Of a DNA stretch of 64,000 nucleotides, positions 13,195-27,840 are shown one piece after another. The stretch comes from Parus major (Eukaryota > Chordata > Aves > Passeriformes > Paridae). Below the pieces are notes generated by a model. That model ran no database searches and was not told where the DNA came from. It was given only the letters and a program-made list of their open reading frames with translations. The position numbers and the translations under genes are program-made. Location of the stretch: contig NC_031773.1 in assembly GCF_001522545.3 (NCBI RefSeq), forward strand, positions 38,321,188 to 38,385,187, in the 5' to 3' direction. How positions within the stretch are numbered: the stretch's first letter is position 1; every line of letters begins with the position of its first letter.

Positions 13195-16100
13195 GGAGAA
13201 TGAAAATGAGACATTTAACATCTTTATGTGACCATATGCTAATAAACTAATAAATGTTCAAATTAACTTTGATTAAAAGATCACAGTGACACCACCATCT
13301 GATTAGGTATCAATACTCAGGGAAAGTAGGGATATTGCTGAGGTAGTGTATGAACTTAGCTTTAAAAAGCTCAGAAGACATAGGAGATCAAACCAGAGCA
13401 GGTGTAGATAGTGGTGCTGAGAGGCCTGGCACACTGCAAATGTTAACAAAACCCCACAGTGAGCACCTTCAGAGCCCAAAGATCCCTGCCCTGTGTGCAC
13501 AACACCCCTGACACCTGCACAGCTCGTGGTGAGAACAGCACTGCCTGGGGGGCAGCAAGCTGCTCCTGTCTGGGTGGCAGTGCAACACCTGCTGTTTCTG
13601 TTTCTGGTACCTTACAGAGCAGGTCTCAATCCCTTCCTACCGCCTTTGCTGCTTTGGCAGGCTGCGCTTCAAACAATTCCTTCCTTTTTGATTACTACAA
13701 TGTACTCCTCTGCCTGAGGAGTTGTGAAAAAAAGGGGACCAAACCTTTGTATTAAGCTCTTTTCTTTCCCTGTAGCTCCTGGCTAATCACAGGAGGACAG
13801 TAGGGCTAAGTGCTGCCACACAAATGCCGGCACCTTGGGAAAATCACTCTATCTGTTCTGGAACTGCAGTTGCTGACCCTGATTCCTAAAGCACAATAAT
13901 AAATGGCCTTATTTACTGTCATAGTGTATTTTCAGGGCTCCTGATTTTCTCTGGGGTCCAAGATGCCTCATTATTAATATCCACTGTAACTGTTTTGCAT
14001 CCACTTCTGACCTGAAATAAGTAATTTAAAAATAAAAAAAAAATATCTGCTGCGGAATGAAAAGAAATATTTTCCTGCATCTATATATTACAGCAGGTGT
14101 TAATGTAAATCAGCTCATGTATTAATGTAAACCCAGTCCATTTATGTTAATGTTACCAGAAAAAGATGGTAAGAGACTATATGTCCTGTTTTGAATGAGC
14201 TTCTAAAATAGGAATCATTGAGGTACAGATAAAAGGTTTATTAAAGGCAAGAGAGCTGTACTGGGAGCCATTAACAGCAAAGATCATTAAGCTGTATTAG
14301 GATGTGGCAGGAGATCCAAGCCATGCACGTAAAACTGGGGAATCGTGCTTGGCTGACATAAGAGCAGCTGTCAAAAGCGAGACAAACTGAACAACAACCT
14401 GTAGTGGAACCAGATACTACAGTTTATTTAGGAACCAAAACCATTAAAGACTGTACTCTACTTTCTTATATTATACGCTGGCTTGTTTTCCTCATAATGT
14501 CAGGTTCACTGCTTCTTGGCTTTCCAGCAGGGACATCCAGCAGGGAGCTGTTCTGGGAAGGCTGGGCACAAAGCCATTTTGTTTTCTGTGGTGCCACTAC
14601 TCACAGTTTTCAGTCTCAGCTGTTACTGGGCCAAGATCCCTGAGTATCATCCAGCATTTATCTCTGTACATTTCACTAATCTCTAGGCTTCTGGAATCAG
14701 GACATCTCCTGACTTTCAAGGTCTTCCCTCCAGACAGGATTTTATTTCCATATTCCCTTCTTATTTCTGAAATCCTTTCTTCTTTCTATGAACATTTCTT
14801 TTTGGCCCTTTCTTTTCAGCAACCCAAACCTCCATTTTCCAAATCTAAATAGTCTGTGCACAGAAGCACAATGCTCAATCAGTGTCCTAACTGGTAGTTC
14901 TGGCTAATGTTACTTTAAACATTGGAAGATTGATCAGAGCATTATCAAAATTTACAACCTCTCCACGCAAAAGTTCAATTCTGGACATTCAGTACCTTCT
15001 CACATTTATCTGTCACCTATTAACACACAGTTTAAGCTACTTTTTCACCTGTCATGCTATGAGGTCCTTCCTCTTAGTGAGAGCTTCAACAGCAGTCTTA
15101 GCAGGCTCTCCTAGAGACCTATATCCAACCCAGTCCTGTTATTCACCAGTGGAGCCCAGATGGCCTCATCATCTTTCCAGACGTGTAGAATACATGAGTG
15201 AGATTTGGTCTGATATTTAGACTAAACATACCTAGCATGAGCTAGATGTGTTATTACAGGCAAGGGAGATCAATATGGGCATTTGATACTGTAGATGGAG
15301 TAAAAAGAATCATTCAACCAGAAATAACACATCTATTTAAAGGCAGGCTCAATTGCTTTCTACAAATCTACTAAATGCACTAATTTTTTTAACTATCCCA
15401 CTGAGAGCTGCTGGTAAGATTTTTTTTATCCATGGTAATACCATTTTTTTCCATGGTGATACCACTGACATGATCCCTTACTCATATCATCTAGACTCTC
15501 CTTAGGAGTTAACTATAAATAAATTCATCATCAGTTCCACTAATGGAAAATGAACTCTTATTCCTGCTCTAATTCCCAGAATTTTTGTGTATCCAAACAC
15601 CTTATTCTTTCCACTCCTGCTTTGCTCCTTAAAGATATTCCTTCCTCTTCCTCAGTTCTCTGTAGCACTTTTCCTAATGCAATAAGAGTATTTTCTAGTA
15701 AACTGAACTCCAACGAAATAGATTTTGGTAAATCAGTGTAAGAGATGGACTCTACGTTCTGATCAAAGGAAAGGAAAATGCACATGACAAATGCTGTATC
15801 TATCTCGGTACACTCAGAAGCTCTGTAGGACGAAACCTCTAAATAACTCCATCTATGGTGGCTAAATTAGGTAGGAATAAAATATAATCCATGATTGTAA
15901 AACAGCCTTGAGAAGGTAATCTTGAAGTCTCAGAGGCAATGTAGCTGCACTACATTCTTGGACAGTTGCAATTGCAAAAATCCCCTGAATAAGTATGCCC
16001 AGAGAGTATAGATAATGAAAAGCCAGCTGCAATTCTGCCAGTGGTGCTGCCCAGATAGGTGTCACAGAATCTGTACCACTATGTGCAAAATGACTGAGGT

Positions 16101-17965
16101 TTTACCCAAGAAAACCATTCTATGTGTTTTGCTGCTCTGCTCTGCATCTCACCCTAAATTAGCAAGAGCAGCTGCACTAACCACATCATGAGTGTTCAAT
16201 ATTCCACTCAGCAATCGGCAAGTATAAAATCCTACTTCCTTTCTATCTCAAAGAGATGATCATCTAAATCTCTGGTCTAAGACTTCTCTCAACCAAGGTT
16301 ATCTCAATTTCTTGACTATTTTTGATTTTTACTTTTTATCTCTACTGGAAATTTGAGCTGTCCTTCAAAATATTGTGTCTCTTCATCCACATTAAGACAT
16401 GTTTTCATTTCTTAATACGTTCCTTCTATGTTTTCTTACAGTCCAAAAATAATTTATTAGGATCAACTATACTTTTTTTTCCAGATGCCTACCTTATGAC
16501 CATCACTGCAGTAGGTAAGGAAGCTCAATATAAGCTGTATTCTGGTAGTGTCTAATGAGTCATTTCCTTCCAGCAAAGTCAACTAAAGAATGTTACTAGT
16601 AAATGTCAATTTTGTACCTGACCATTTGGCAGCACTTCAGTTGGGATGTTCAATGACATATCTAGATGTAGAACATTAACATCACAAACTCAGTCATCTC
16701 CAGAATTAGGTGGTAGTATATTTATGCAATTTCTATATATTCAAGAAATATTTTACCTGTGGTGGAAATAATTGGCACAGTGTGACAATTTAACTAGGAA
16801 TAATAGAATCACACTCTTTAAAATGTAATTAAACACTGTATTTTTCAGTGGATACATATTTCTGTGTTTATATAAAGATTATTTACTTACCAAAGCATAT
16901 TTAAATAGTATGTTGTTATCCTTTTCCTATACTCGTGAGTTATTTACTGTTGGATGGATTCTGAATCCTTTATTCAAGCTGAATGCTTAAACTTCAGTGA
17001 AACATCTTTTAAACCAAGACTTTATCTTAGACCTTGTTTGTACATATACAAGTGCCTATGCTAGTCAATTCTTCTATACATACTACTGGGCATATTCAGA
17101 TTATGTTCAAATGTGGCAATGTCCTACAAGTGTCTTTAACTCTGTAACTATATTTTAAACAATCAGTGTTCCTTCTTATGTATATTTAATATTCACTTAT
17201 TTTATGCATAAAGGTGAAAGCTACATTACATAAAGCTCTTTTTTTCCAGTAAACTCCAATTTGACATACAAAAGATGCACAGTAAGTTGTAAATGAGTGA
17301 TTGCATATTATAGTGGTTTAAGCAGTATTTTCTGTTTCATGTACCAGATGTGCATTTAATTTTGCTGATAAACACTGGTACAGGCACCTTCTTTTGAATT
17401 GGATTGGAACATACGTGAAGGTGCCAACTTCAGCTATATTTCACTTTTTCCCACAGCAAACTTTGCATTTGCAAGTATTTTCTTACAAAAAAAACCCAGA
17501 CTAATCTTATTTAAATTTAAACTTGTAAACTATGCATATATTTAAGGCTATATTGGCAATCACTTTTTTACATAGACCTATTGATTTCCTCTTCACAACA
17601 GTGAAACTACCGTATCAATGATCAATCTTTATTATTCTTTTAATGACTTGGATTTTTAATTATGCATTTTTTTAAAAAGACTTATTAACCAAGTTTCTCT
17701 CCCTTCAATACCTAATCTGGATTTTTTTTATTGCTGAAAGTTTTCAGGGTATTAATCCATAAGTTGGAACAAAATTTTCAAGGTATTCATAGGGGAGTGG
17801 CAGGGGAAGAGAGAAAGGATTTATGTTTAAATGCATAATAAATAACTTCCTCGTTTTACTGGCATGTTCTGAAGACTGGCCTTTAGAAAGATGGAAAAGA
17901 TGAAAAAAAAAGAAAAAAATTAGTTTAAGGTTACCTTATCAAAATTAACCTTGAAATAACTCTTC

Positions 17966-17988
17966 TATATACAAAAGATTTGTATATA
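17966..17988. repeat. 10-bp inverted repeat with 3-nt loop, AT-rich
   Basis: TATATACAAA (17966-17975) pairs exactly with TTTGTATATA (17979-17988) across the loop AGA. In such AT-rich DNA short palindromes are common, so the structure is real but its significance is doubtful. Confidence 0.85.
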
Positions 17989-20900
17989 TAAAGATGTTTC
18001 AAAAGAAAATTGAGGGTTAAGACATCCAGGCATAATAAAGATAGTCTTCTATTTAAAACAGTATTAATAACCTTTCAAAAGTATCAAGCAAAATATTTAT
18101 ACAGCATGATTTTAAGAGAAAAGCAGAATGCAAATGCATTATTCAGATTAGCAGAGATACAATCAATCTGGCAAATCAGTAGGAGACCTAAGAAAAATTC
18201 TGTTCTATTTATAGCAAGGGCTCCAGAGCAAGCTCTTCTCTTTTATATGAAGCAGCAAAATTACAACTGCAGAACAAGCACTTTGTGGACCTACAGCACT
18301 TGGCAGGAGATAGAAACTGGTTCAAGGCCAAAGAAATAACACCAAAGGTGCTGCTGTTGGGAAAAAGGGAAAAAGCAAAAGGCAGTAATTTACAAGTGGA
18401 AAAGCATGGGTAGCCTCTGAAAACTAATTTACCCAAAGCATAGGAGAAGGAAGCTGTGATGGAAATGAAGTTAGAATGGGCAGGCATGGGACTAGTTTGT
18501 GGAAAAAGCAACAGAAAACCAAACAGACATGCAGCATGTTTTCAGTAGCAAGTAAATAAAATTCTCATGGGCAAGTAGTCACAGTATTTTCCATCATCAG
18601 TGAATTGCTGATATTCTGTATAGAGATGAGGGATGCTAATCTATAAAATTCTGGTTTCCAGGTGCTGTTTTGCCTGAAATAATGTGCTAATGAAATGGGA
18701 GGCTGTTGGCTGAGCTGAAAGCAGGTCTGAAACTGTAGAGGTCACATCCTACATGCACACAGAAAAGATTGCTCCTGATGCCCTAGACCTCATAGCTTAA
18801 GACTGGGACAGAAATAGCTCAAAAGAATTACATCTGCATGGTACCATCCCAGCTTCTGATAATAAATGTTTCCAGTGCAGAAGGAACCATATAAACCTGT
18901 CTTCTGTCCTTCCCAAATGGGGTTAAGAGATACATTAAAATTTTATTTCTTTCTGGGAATGCAGAAATGCAGCTCAGATATGAGTGCTCATATTTTTGTT
19001 GTCGCTGCCTCTTTGAGATGGGTTCCATATATAGAGTGCATAGGCTGAAACTGCAAGGGAATAGATGTTCTGTTAGGATAGCAAATTCACCATTGTGGAA
19101 TACTAGTGGTATCAATGCATTAGGTGGTGTTACTCTGAATATTTAAGACAGCTACTGTCCAACAACTGTTACTGAAGCGAGGCTCTCTGAGACAGACCAA
19201 AAATATTGCTGATGACACCTCTAGGTTAAAAAAAATTTTCACTTTTGGCCAGAAAGTTTCTTTTGCAACTAGACACAATTTCTTTTTATGGATTTCTTTC
19301 TCATTTATTGAAAAACAAGTAGAATTCTTGGGAATGTGGTTTTATATTTGGATTTCCTAAGATGAAAAAATAGAATTTCTAAATTCCAGAGAACTACACC
19401 CAGAGTTATTTTTTATCTGTCAGCTCAGAAAAACACGCGGCTGATCATATGATGTCTTCTCCCAACAGCCAGCTGAAATATGCACAGAATTTTGCAAACC
19501 TAGCTATCTCAAGTTATTTCAGCAGATCTGGTTTTATTCTATCCTTGGACAGGGAATTTGTGTGGCTCTGGTGATAGAGACAGTCAGTACTATGGCTCCA
19601 CTAGGAAGTTCTAATCCTGACAAATCAGTTTCCATTATCCATTTTTCCTATGAAAGCTTAATCAGACAAGTAAAAAATGTGGAGACAAATTTACTTGTAC
19701 TTACATCAAAAAGGTAAATTACTTTGAAGTTTTATCATCAATATTAGTACAGAAAATAGATCTCTGACTTTTTCCTAAGAGTATCCTTGGTTCTCCACGT
19801 CACAGTTTAAAACTCTGGATCAGATGACAAGTTTTACTTGTTTTACCTAAACCTCAAAAGGGAGATAACACATGTTATTCCTTAGGTTTCAAGGAGGAAT
19901 TGAATGTCTCCAGCATGTACATCCCTTTTAAAATAACACAGACCTTTACCTTCATTGCAGAAAATTGAATATTTTTCTCTTCTTCTTTCCCCCTTTTTTT
20001 TTTTTTTTGTTTTCTGAAGTAATGAATGTTTTTGTTTCTTGTGTATTTCCTGGAGTTGAACAGAAGGGAAATGAGCTTTCTGACCTAAGAAACTGACCGC
20101 TCTTTTGTTTACACAAACATTTCTAGTGTATAACTGACATGTGTGCATGCTAGGCAATTCTGCCAGCTGAGTGTGCACTATGCAGCTTAGACATATATTA
20201 GTCTGGTCCAGTTTGAAACACAATGGAACAAAGTCTGCATGCAAGACCTGGATTTGTGACAGGATTTGTATCTCTGGTTCAAAAATACCCCTTAGGATAT
20301 GAGCTTCATTTGAACATCTCTTTGAAGTATTGATTTAATAGAGCTAAATAATTGTCTAAAAATTATGAATTTGCTTTAAAAGCTTGCTGAATTTATGCCT
20401 TTAATGAATAAAAGACTTGAACATCTGGGGAGAAGTTACAAATTTCAAGTGCATGGTGTGCAGGGAATGATCAAAAATACTGTGAAGAAGACACGAATCT
20501 GCGTGTGCGCTGGTGCAAGAAAATACTTCAGTGATCAATGAGAGGTGTAATTTTGCAAGTCATTGATAGTAAATACTGAATTTGATATGGCACTACATGA
20601 AGAACCACAAATCCAGATGCAGAGTGAGTCATGTAGTCAGATACCCTGATGATCATTTGGCTTGTTTCATGCCAAGTGTGATTTGTTTCTGTGTCATCAG
20701 CTGAGACGGAACACAAAGCGGGCTCCACTGCTGTTGTCTATCCTAGGAAAACCTTTGTCATTCTTCTACCCCAAACTCTGTGTGCCCACTTTTGTGTGTT
20801 CCTCCATGTACAGCACAGGTCTGTCCTAGAGATTTTGTTGATTTGTTTTTAAGGTACACCAAGTTATTTCTAGCCTCCAGAAAAAATTAGAGGAAAAAAT

Positions 20901-22972
20901 ACTTAGTATTTTAACGATGATGGATGCATTTTTAAAAACCCCACACTAAGTGCATAGTGTTTTCTGTTCCACCATATTTTTATGTATCTTAAGTTTTAAT
21001 TGTGTTAAAATGATTTAATTGGGGTCACATTCATAGATTTTTGTTGTTTTTTTTTAAGTTGTAGATTTTGGATGATCAACTGAAACTGCTGCCTTGGAAA
21101 TTCAGGCCTTTGACTTTTATCAGAATTCACTTTACCTATGAAGAAAATGAATGGTCCAGTGATGTGCATCTTCTTGCCTTCTACCATAATGCCTGAACTG
21201 GGAACTGGTTTGCATTATGCAATTAATTATTAAATATATTTGTGCAATTCTGGAATAAATACTCTCTGCTGCAGTGTTTTCCTATCACTCTTTAAAAGAA
21301 CAAACTCATGTAATTTGTTCTTATAGATTTAATTTGGAATTTCATTTCTTCAAAGAAGAGCTTAATTTTTGAAAATCTGACCCTATAAAATCAAGCATTG
21401 AATCAAGCATTTTCTATATGATGCATGTCTCTGCTTTTTATTATACCCAAATCAAGAGCAAGACAGGCAATTTTAAGAGAACAAATTCTCACTGACTTGA
21501 TTTTCTGTTACTGTAGACTTGTGCAGTTTGACCTTAACCACAATGGGAAACCTTTTTAAAGCTAATTATTTCTGTTGGTAGACCTTAAACTTCAAGATGT
21601 TCCAGAGTGAATTGTACCATGGAATGTCAAATACTCCACTGAAATCTCAAAGTTGCATATCAAAGGTATTTTAGTGGCTTCTATAAATCTATTGTTATTT
21701 TTGACAGCTATGTTAATTTTGAAAATCTGGTGAATGTGTGACCTTTCAGGCCAAAATCCCAGCTTCTTACCTGCAACCAGTCACTGTCTTTTTGCTGATT
21801 AATGTGGTGTTGTGGTAAACTGATTATCACCAAAGGAAAAAAAAAATATCTCAGTGACATTTGGAGTGGCTTTAATCACTCTTATTAGACAGTTTGTCCA
21901 TAATGGCATTTTTGAGAGCTTTTATTAGTCCCATATTTCATTAAAAAGATTAAATATTTTAGTAAGTTCATCACCACAAATTTCCCACTGGCTTAGATTT
22001 ACCAACAGTTTTGCTTGATATCAGTCTCTTTCTGCATGTATAATTTCTTTGTGGTGTGAAAAACATTTATGAGATGTTTAATTTCCATTACAACTTAATG
22101 GTTTCCTTGATGCTAATCTACAAACTGCTCTTGGAAACATTTTTTTTGTACTCTTTCTTCTTTTCATTATCAATGTAGAGAGGGGTTTTCTTTGTTTATT
22201 CTTCCTAGAAACCATCATTTTTGTGAATCAAGTACTTAGAAATGGGAATTGATGCAGTACTTCACTATCATTACTTTCAGCATTTTCTTCACATTTTTTC
22301 TGCTGTTACCCATTTCATTTTTTTGCTTCCTAGGTCCTTTTTTTTCCATTTTGGAGTGTGGTATTTTAGGATATATTTCCTCTAATTCTATGTATCACCA
22401 CTACACAGTATAGTTCCCTGATAATCAGCTACTCTTATTGCAGCATCTGTGATGCTATTGTGTTGAAGAGATTGTGTCAGTTTAATATTGATCTTTTATG
22501 CTGAAACCAGCTTGCATATATTCTTCAATTGGTGTCAAAATTATTACTGTACATTTTTACACATAAGTTTTTTTGCTATCAGTTTTTCTTTTGTGGATTT
22601 TTGATAATTGATCTTCAGTTAAACAACATACAATTTATGTTAATTCATATTTCAGGTCTTCTGTATGCTATGACATCGATATGCATGTTCTTCAAGACTG
22701 AACATAAATGGTTTTTACTTCCTTTTTTTGATGGATATTTTGAGGATTTCCAAATTATTTGAGCTATTTGTAGGAATACTGGCCTTCTGGTTGTGTCCTG
22801 ATAAGAAACAGAAATTAGTGCTTCTTTCAATGCTGTACCGTGGGAGAAAAGGCCAGAGAAATGATTTCTAACCATATGTCAATCAGCAGAATACTGTTAT
22901 CTGGGGTTCATAAGTAATTATTCTTTTGATATTAATAAAATTTTAATTTACAAGTCTACAATACTGAAAATC

Positions 22973-23662
22973 TTGTTTGGAGTTTTTTGTCTGCTGTTTG
23001 ATTCACAGCCTGTGATTATATCTGCATTGCTGAGAGCAACATGGGCTAAGAGACTCCTGCTAGCTCTGAACAAGGCAGGTGCTGGAAATTGTCTAGCCAT
23101 AGCCTGGGAGATCAGCACTGGCTTCATCAACTTGCTAAAACACAGAGCAGAGCTGCCAGTGGAGAGATGTGACATTTCAGCAGCTGAAGTAGAGTGGTAT
23201 TTCTATATCAGGCTACAACTGACAATAAACAACAGCATTTATCCAGTCATAGTTTTCTTCTCTCTGAGTTCTAATACTGTCTTTCAATCATTATTATATT
23301 ATTTAATCATTTTAATTTTTGGTTTTGGGATTTTTAGGGATTCTTCAAATGATGATGTTATCATTAAGCCCTTTTTACAAGGGCTTCAAAGTAGCATGCA
23401 TTCATTATTTTTCTTTCTATCTTTCTATCCCCACAGGAATAATCTGCACAGACATTTCTCTGCCCCTCTCCTACCTCCTCCCTTCCTTTCCCCTAGCAGA
23501 AAGTCAAGTTCTGGAAGGGTCCCCAAGGCTTACTTTCATGAAGTAATGCAAGACTGCAGAAATAGAAAGGCTAAAATGAAAAAGAATTTTTATTATTATT
23601 TAATATTAGCATTCTCTCCTCAAAAACCTCTTTCTAGCTTACAAACAGTGTCATCAACATAA
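22973..23662 (+). other. Long open frame of 229 codons, function unrecognised
   Basis: This is the longest frame in the window, in DNA where stops should be frequent. The first third (roughly residues 10-90) lies in GC-richer sequence and reads like ordinary protein, for example LLRATWAKRLLLALNKAG. The rest is T-rich and gives hydrophobic residues (LLYYLIILIFGFGIF), and T-rich strands carry few stops. A pyrimidine-rich run ending GATTCACAG gives an acceptor-like site with the possible exon starting at 23009. No domain, signal peptide or promoter is recognised, and a 75-residue frame overlaps on the other strand. It may be a chance frame, a decayed pseudogene or an exon. Confidence 0.2.
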
Positions 23663-26600
23663 ATGACCAAGAAGTTGCCAAGGCAACAGCTAGAATAGCC
23701 AAAGTCCTGTACAGAAGAAAAGAACAAAGGAAAAAAGCTCTTAAATTAGAAAATAACTGAGTGGTTTCTGGTAATGCTATAACAATTCAAGATGCTCACA
23801 CGTTCCTCTTGAAAGGGACCAAATTTTACCAGTGCTACCAAAAATATGATTATGATCATGTTATTGACTGAATGAAGCACAGCAGAGGCAATGAACTTTC
23901 ACAGTGAAATGTATGAGTGTAAGGAAAAAAAAGCTACATGCATTTGTTAATTAAAGAAAAAAAAATTAGTCTGTCATGACTGTTTTGCCTAACTTAAATC
24001 ATCTCTGAATAATTAGGCAAGTAAAAGTAAATAATTTCAGAGGGTATTCCTCATTCCATGCAATGCTATACGTTCAGTGTTTTCAAAATATCATTTTCCT
24101 GGGAGCTTTGAAAACCGTATCATTTTGAAAAAGCTGCTGGTGCATAGGAAATATTATGGTCATTTATTCAAAATACAATGCCTTTGTTGTTGCTTCTATT
24201 ACTTATATTACTGTTTCATTTAGGAGCCGTTGTCATAGGCTGCAGCTTTACTGTGTTGGAAGGAGCATCACCATGGAAGCAAGAGGATCCCAAGCTCCTG
24301 CTCTCTTTCTGACTGTTTGTTTCAGCAATGGGCATTTCTATAGAACCCACTTAAATCCCAGATCTAGAGCCCTATGAGATTTATTCTGAGCAGAAACGGA
24401 AGTTGGACATTTAATGTTGAAGTGTGTTTGAATGATAATTATTTCCCCTGGGTGCCCTGCCATGCACAGCTCACACAAGGCTGCTTCCACTCATCCCTAT
24501 CAAATTCATAGGTTAACAAAACATTTAAAAAATTCAGATTATGCATTTTTGAAATTCACAGTTTTTAGGTTATATGGGTTGTCAACAGTGCTACCAGCAT
24601 TACCACCACACCTTTGGGTCTTTTACTGATAGGTTAATTTTACAAACCTGGAAAACAATGCATTGCTATGCAACATGTATCCCTGCCCTGGCTGCACATC
24701 TGAATTTGAATTGATTCGGAGCCTAAAATTTTGAGATTTCACTTCTGTAGATTATACACCAGCAGTAAAATTATGGGATTGTTTCAAAATTAAATTCTAA
24801 ATAAGCCAACAAACCAAAGGAGAATAATGTTACCTGAGGTACTATATGACAACTTCTTCTGTACAAAACTAATGTGAGAATGAGTCAGTTGGACTTCTTC
24901 CTGAACTTTGGTGATGCATAAACTCTGCTGGATTAAAATATTATTTTTCTGAAGTATATCATTAAATGAGGTATATGTACAAAATGCCTTCTTATGCAGG
25001 TAATTATGAAAGGGTTATTTGTTTCCTCTTCAAGAAGGAGAAGAAAGGTAACAGCTTTTTCCCAAATGGAACACTCAGCAAGTTAGTGACACTAATTTTT
25101 GGTGCTTATCTGTAAACAAAAGATTGTCACATGGACAATGAAAGTTCCACTGTTTTAAAGTTTTTCAAGTAAAATTGCCTCAAATTTTGCAAAAGTAAAA
25201 TATTTTAAATAAAGGCCTGCCTATAGTTATACTTTATGATTTAAATCTAGTCCTTAAATCTGCTTGCTTTTGGAGTAAAGAGTTACTTTTTTTACTGTCA
25301 GAATTAGTGTACCCAAACTTATAACTGAGAATTTCTCCAAGGCAACCTTACCATATCTTGAATAAATAATATTTTGAGGTAATCCTGTTACTTAAAATTA
25401 CCTAGCTCAAGCAAAACCAGTAAAATAAAATACAAGCTATTTTAAGCATTCAGAACACACTGTATTATCACAGTTCTATAGAAAAGGTAGAGATGAAAAC
25501 AGAAAGACAAATGCATTCACATAATTATCATGATTCACTACCTTTAATTGACGTTTGGTACATATATTAAAAAGATCTTTTTTTCCCCTCATTCATCCTA
25601 CTTTCCTTCTTCTTCCAAAAAAGAATACCCAGGGTTTGATTTATTTTCAGTACCTGTTTCCCCTTTTGGCTGGTAACTGTTACAAACAATTTCCTCTTCC
25701 AACCTTTGAAGTCCAGATCCCTCACCTTTGCCCCTGGTGCTGATTTGGAGCAGAAAGGAATGTTTCACTGACCTATATTTACCAGACAACTCAATCAGAC
25801 ATGATGTGAGCATTCTAATTGATAACTGTCTGCTCTTGATAGACTGGACAATAGTGAAACTCTTTGGGATAATGGACTCTTAACCTCTCACCTTTAATAA
25901 ACTCCAGCACCGTCTCCATCACTTGTGAAGTTAGACTGAAACTTGAACAAAACAATGGCATTTAAATAAAAACCAGTTATTCTCAACTTTTATATGGTAA
26001 TACTTACATGAAAACAGCATATTAACTGTGCATTAAATTTTAATACTATACCAGAATTGTTCCCACTTTGTGTCTACTGGGGTGTCTTAATAAAATTCAT
26101 TTTCCCTGGGGGAGAAAAAGGGTTTTAGCCAAAGGAATTAATAAAATCAAACTTGTGTATGCTAAAAAGATGCCAAATTGGGCAGTTAAAATGATTAAAA
26201 TTGATTAAAATTACTTTTAATGATGTTTTCTCCCTTCAAATAAATGAGCCAACTTTTTTTCCTAATCTGAGTACTCTCTGTTTATGAAGTGATTAAAACT
26301 GTTGACTGAATCTTACCTCCTAGTAGCAAGCATAGTAATTTTGACCATGAAGGTTTGGGGTGGGTTTAACACATATTTGGTATTGTTGGAGAATAGCAAA
26401 CACCTCAGAATTAATGTTTGCTCCTAATGAAAGCAAACAGTGCTGTCCTGCCCCCAGTCCAGCCTTTTATGGCTTTTTCTTTGCTTATCAAAGACATACA
26501 TTTTTCTTCCAATTGCTGCTTGATGATGTAAATTATTTAAGTACCTGCTCAATCATTTTTATTCAGTAGAACTGACTGATTTAAGTATGTATTCAGTTAA

Positions 26601-27661
26601 AACATAATTAGCACAGCAGAGACCAAAAAAAAATGCAGTAAAGGAAACTAAATCATTGACACGAGAACCTGCAGAGTTCAACAATATATGAATGACAATA
26701 CAAAGGTGCAAATTCTGAAGAAGGACCCAAAAAGCTACAAGTTACATCTTTCCCATCCTGTTTAGCCCCTTGAATATGAGCATATTTTATGCATCTCACA
26801 TAGACAAGTAATTGGTAAGAGCCAGCAGTTACAACTGATTTAAACTGGTAAAGGAATGTTACAGCTGAGATAGTTTACTGTTGTCCATAGAAGTTATGTT
26901 CTGCCTGGATCATATCTCTGTAAGATAAGCCTACTTTTTTCTGCTGGGTGTCTCTGGTATGGTTGCAGCTTGGTGGGGAAAGTTTGCAAAAATGGGACTG
27001 AAAACAAGAAGTTACCAACCTGACAAAGACCTTGAATCTGGTGCTTTGTGTGATAGTTACAGTAGGAAACATTTAACATATTTGTAACATTCCCACTTGT
27101 TTAAACCCTAGTAAGTGGAAAGCATAAAGGAATGTTGAAAAAGTATCTGGGTGGCTAGCTGCTCTATGATTTTTACCTGGAGAGACAGGTAAAAAACAAA
27201 AAATAATATGTTCAATTTTCTTTCACTGAAGGAAAAAATAAGTAGTTGCATTATGTAATGTATTAAGGAATTAATTTACATTTACTTAGTTACCTTTCCC
27301 AAGCACAGTACTACATTTAAGTACGACATATTTTTTACAAAATTTTTTCTAAGTTGAATAATAACTACCAAAAAAATATTTGGAGATACACTGATTTTAA
27401 AATCATCAAAGTTCACCAAAATTTAGGTTATCATCATAGCTGTCAGAAGCTGAGGCTAACATGATGACAGTGTGAAATAGGAAGTGTACAGGGTAGTGTA
27501 CCATCAGAAATTACTCAGCAGTAACAAAGAATTGACTCGGGGCTGTGTTTAAGCATTAACCTGAAGGGTCAGCTTAAACCACACGGGTGACAACCCACCC
27601 ATCACACTGCACTGGGTGCAGAGAGGACTCTCCATCACTTCTCCAGTGATATCAGACTCAC

Positions 27662-27840
27662 TGTACATGCTGTGCAGGGTCCTCTGCATCTTGCCAAAAT
27701 TCCGCATGATGGTCCCAGGAGTTTCCAAGAGGCTGAGCTGATCCTGACCTCTATTTCTACCCATACTTCCCCTTGATTTCTCATCTTTAATGCCAGCCTT
27801 TCCATGGTGGATTCCTGCTGTTACGAGTGAAGTCATTGAT
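27662..27840 (-). other. Candidate coding exon (unrecognised)
   Basis: On the minus strand, the acceptor AATTCCTGCAG is followed by 179 bases and then the donor TACA|GTGAGT, which matches the vertebrate 5' splice consensus well. Only one of the three frames is open. It gives one leading base, 59 codons and one trailing base, beginning SMTSLVTAGIHHGK and ending MRNFGKMQRTLHSMY. The composition is polar and mixed, as in a real soluble protein, but I do not recognise the family. The leading single base is phase-compatible with the candidate exon at 38474-38652 about 11 kb upstream on the same strand. The chance of phase agreement alone is one in three. No further downstream exon was found. Confidence 0.25.

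Larger units (their letters stand above)
8457..22972. other. AT-rich noncoding stretch, no recognised gene
   Basis: About 14.5 kb of apparently unique AT-rich sequence. The longest frame is 130 residues (9477-9869, -) and is driven by lysine and phenylalanine runs over A/T homopolymers. A GC-richer patch lies near 13437-13720, with two overlapping plus-strand frames in different phases and no protein I recognise. A 14-base direct repeat (CCATGGTAATACCA and CCATGGTGATACCA) lies at 15430-15464. Two small hairpins are listed separately. No transposon of identifiable family is visible. Confidence 0.6.

Noticed and set aside
15430..15464. 14-base direct repeat (CCATGGTAATACCA/CCATGGTGATACCA)
   Set aside because: Two short copies separated by a T-run with one difference. 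It could mark a small duplication, but nothing links it to an insertion.
24090..24140. Apparent inverted repeat TTTTCAAAAT...ATTTTGAAAA
   Set aside because: Pairing covers only about ten A/T-rich bases with mismatches beyond, as expected by chance.
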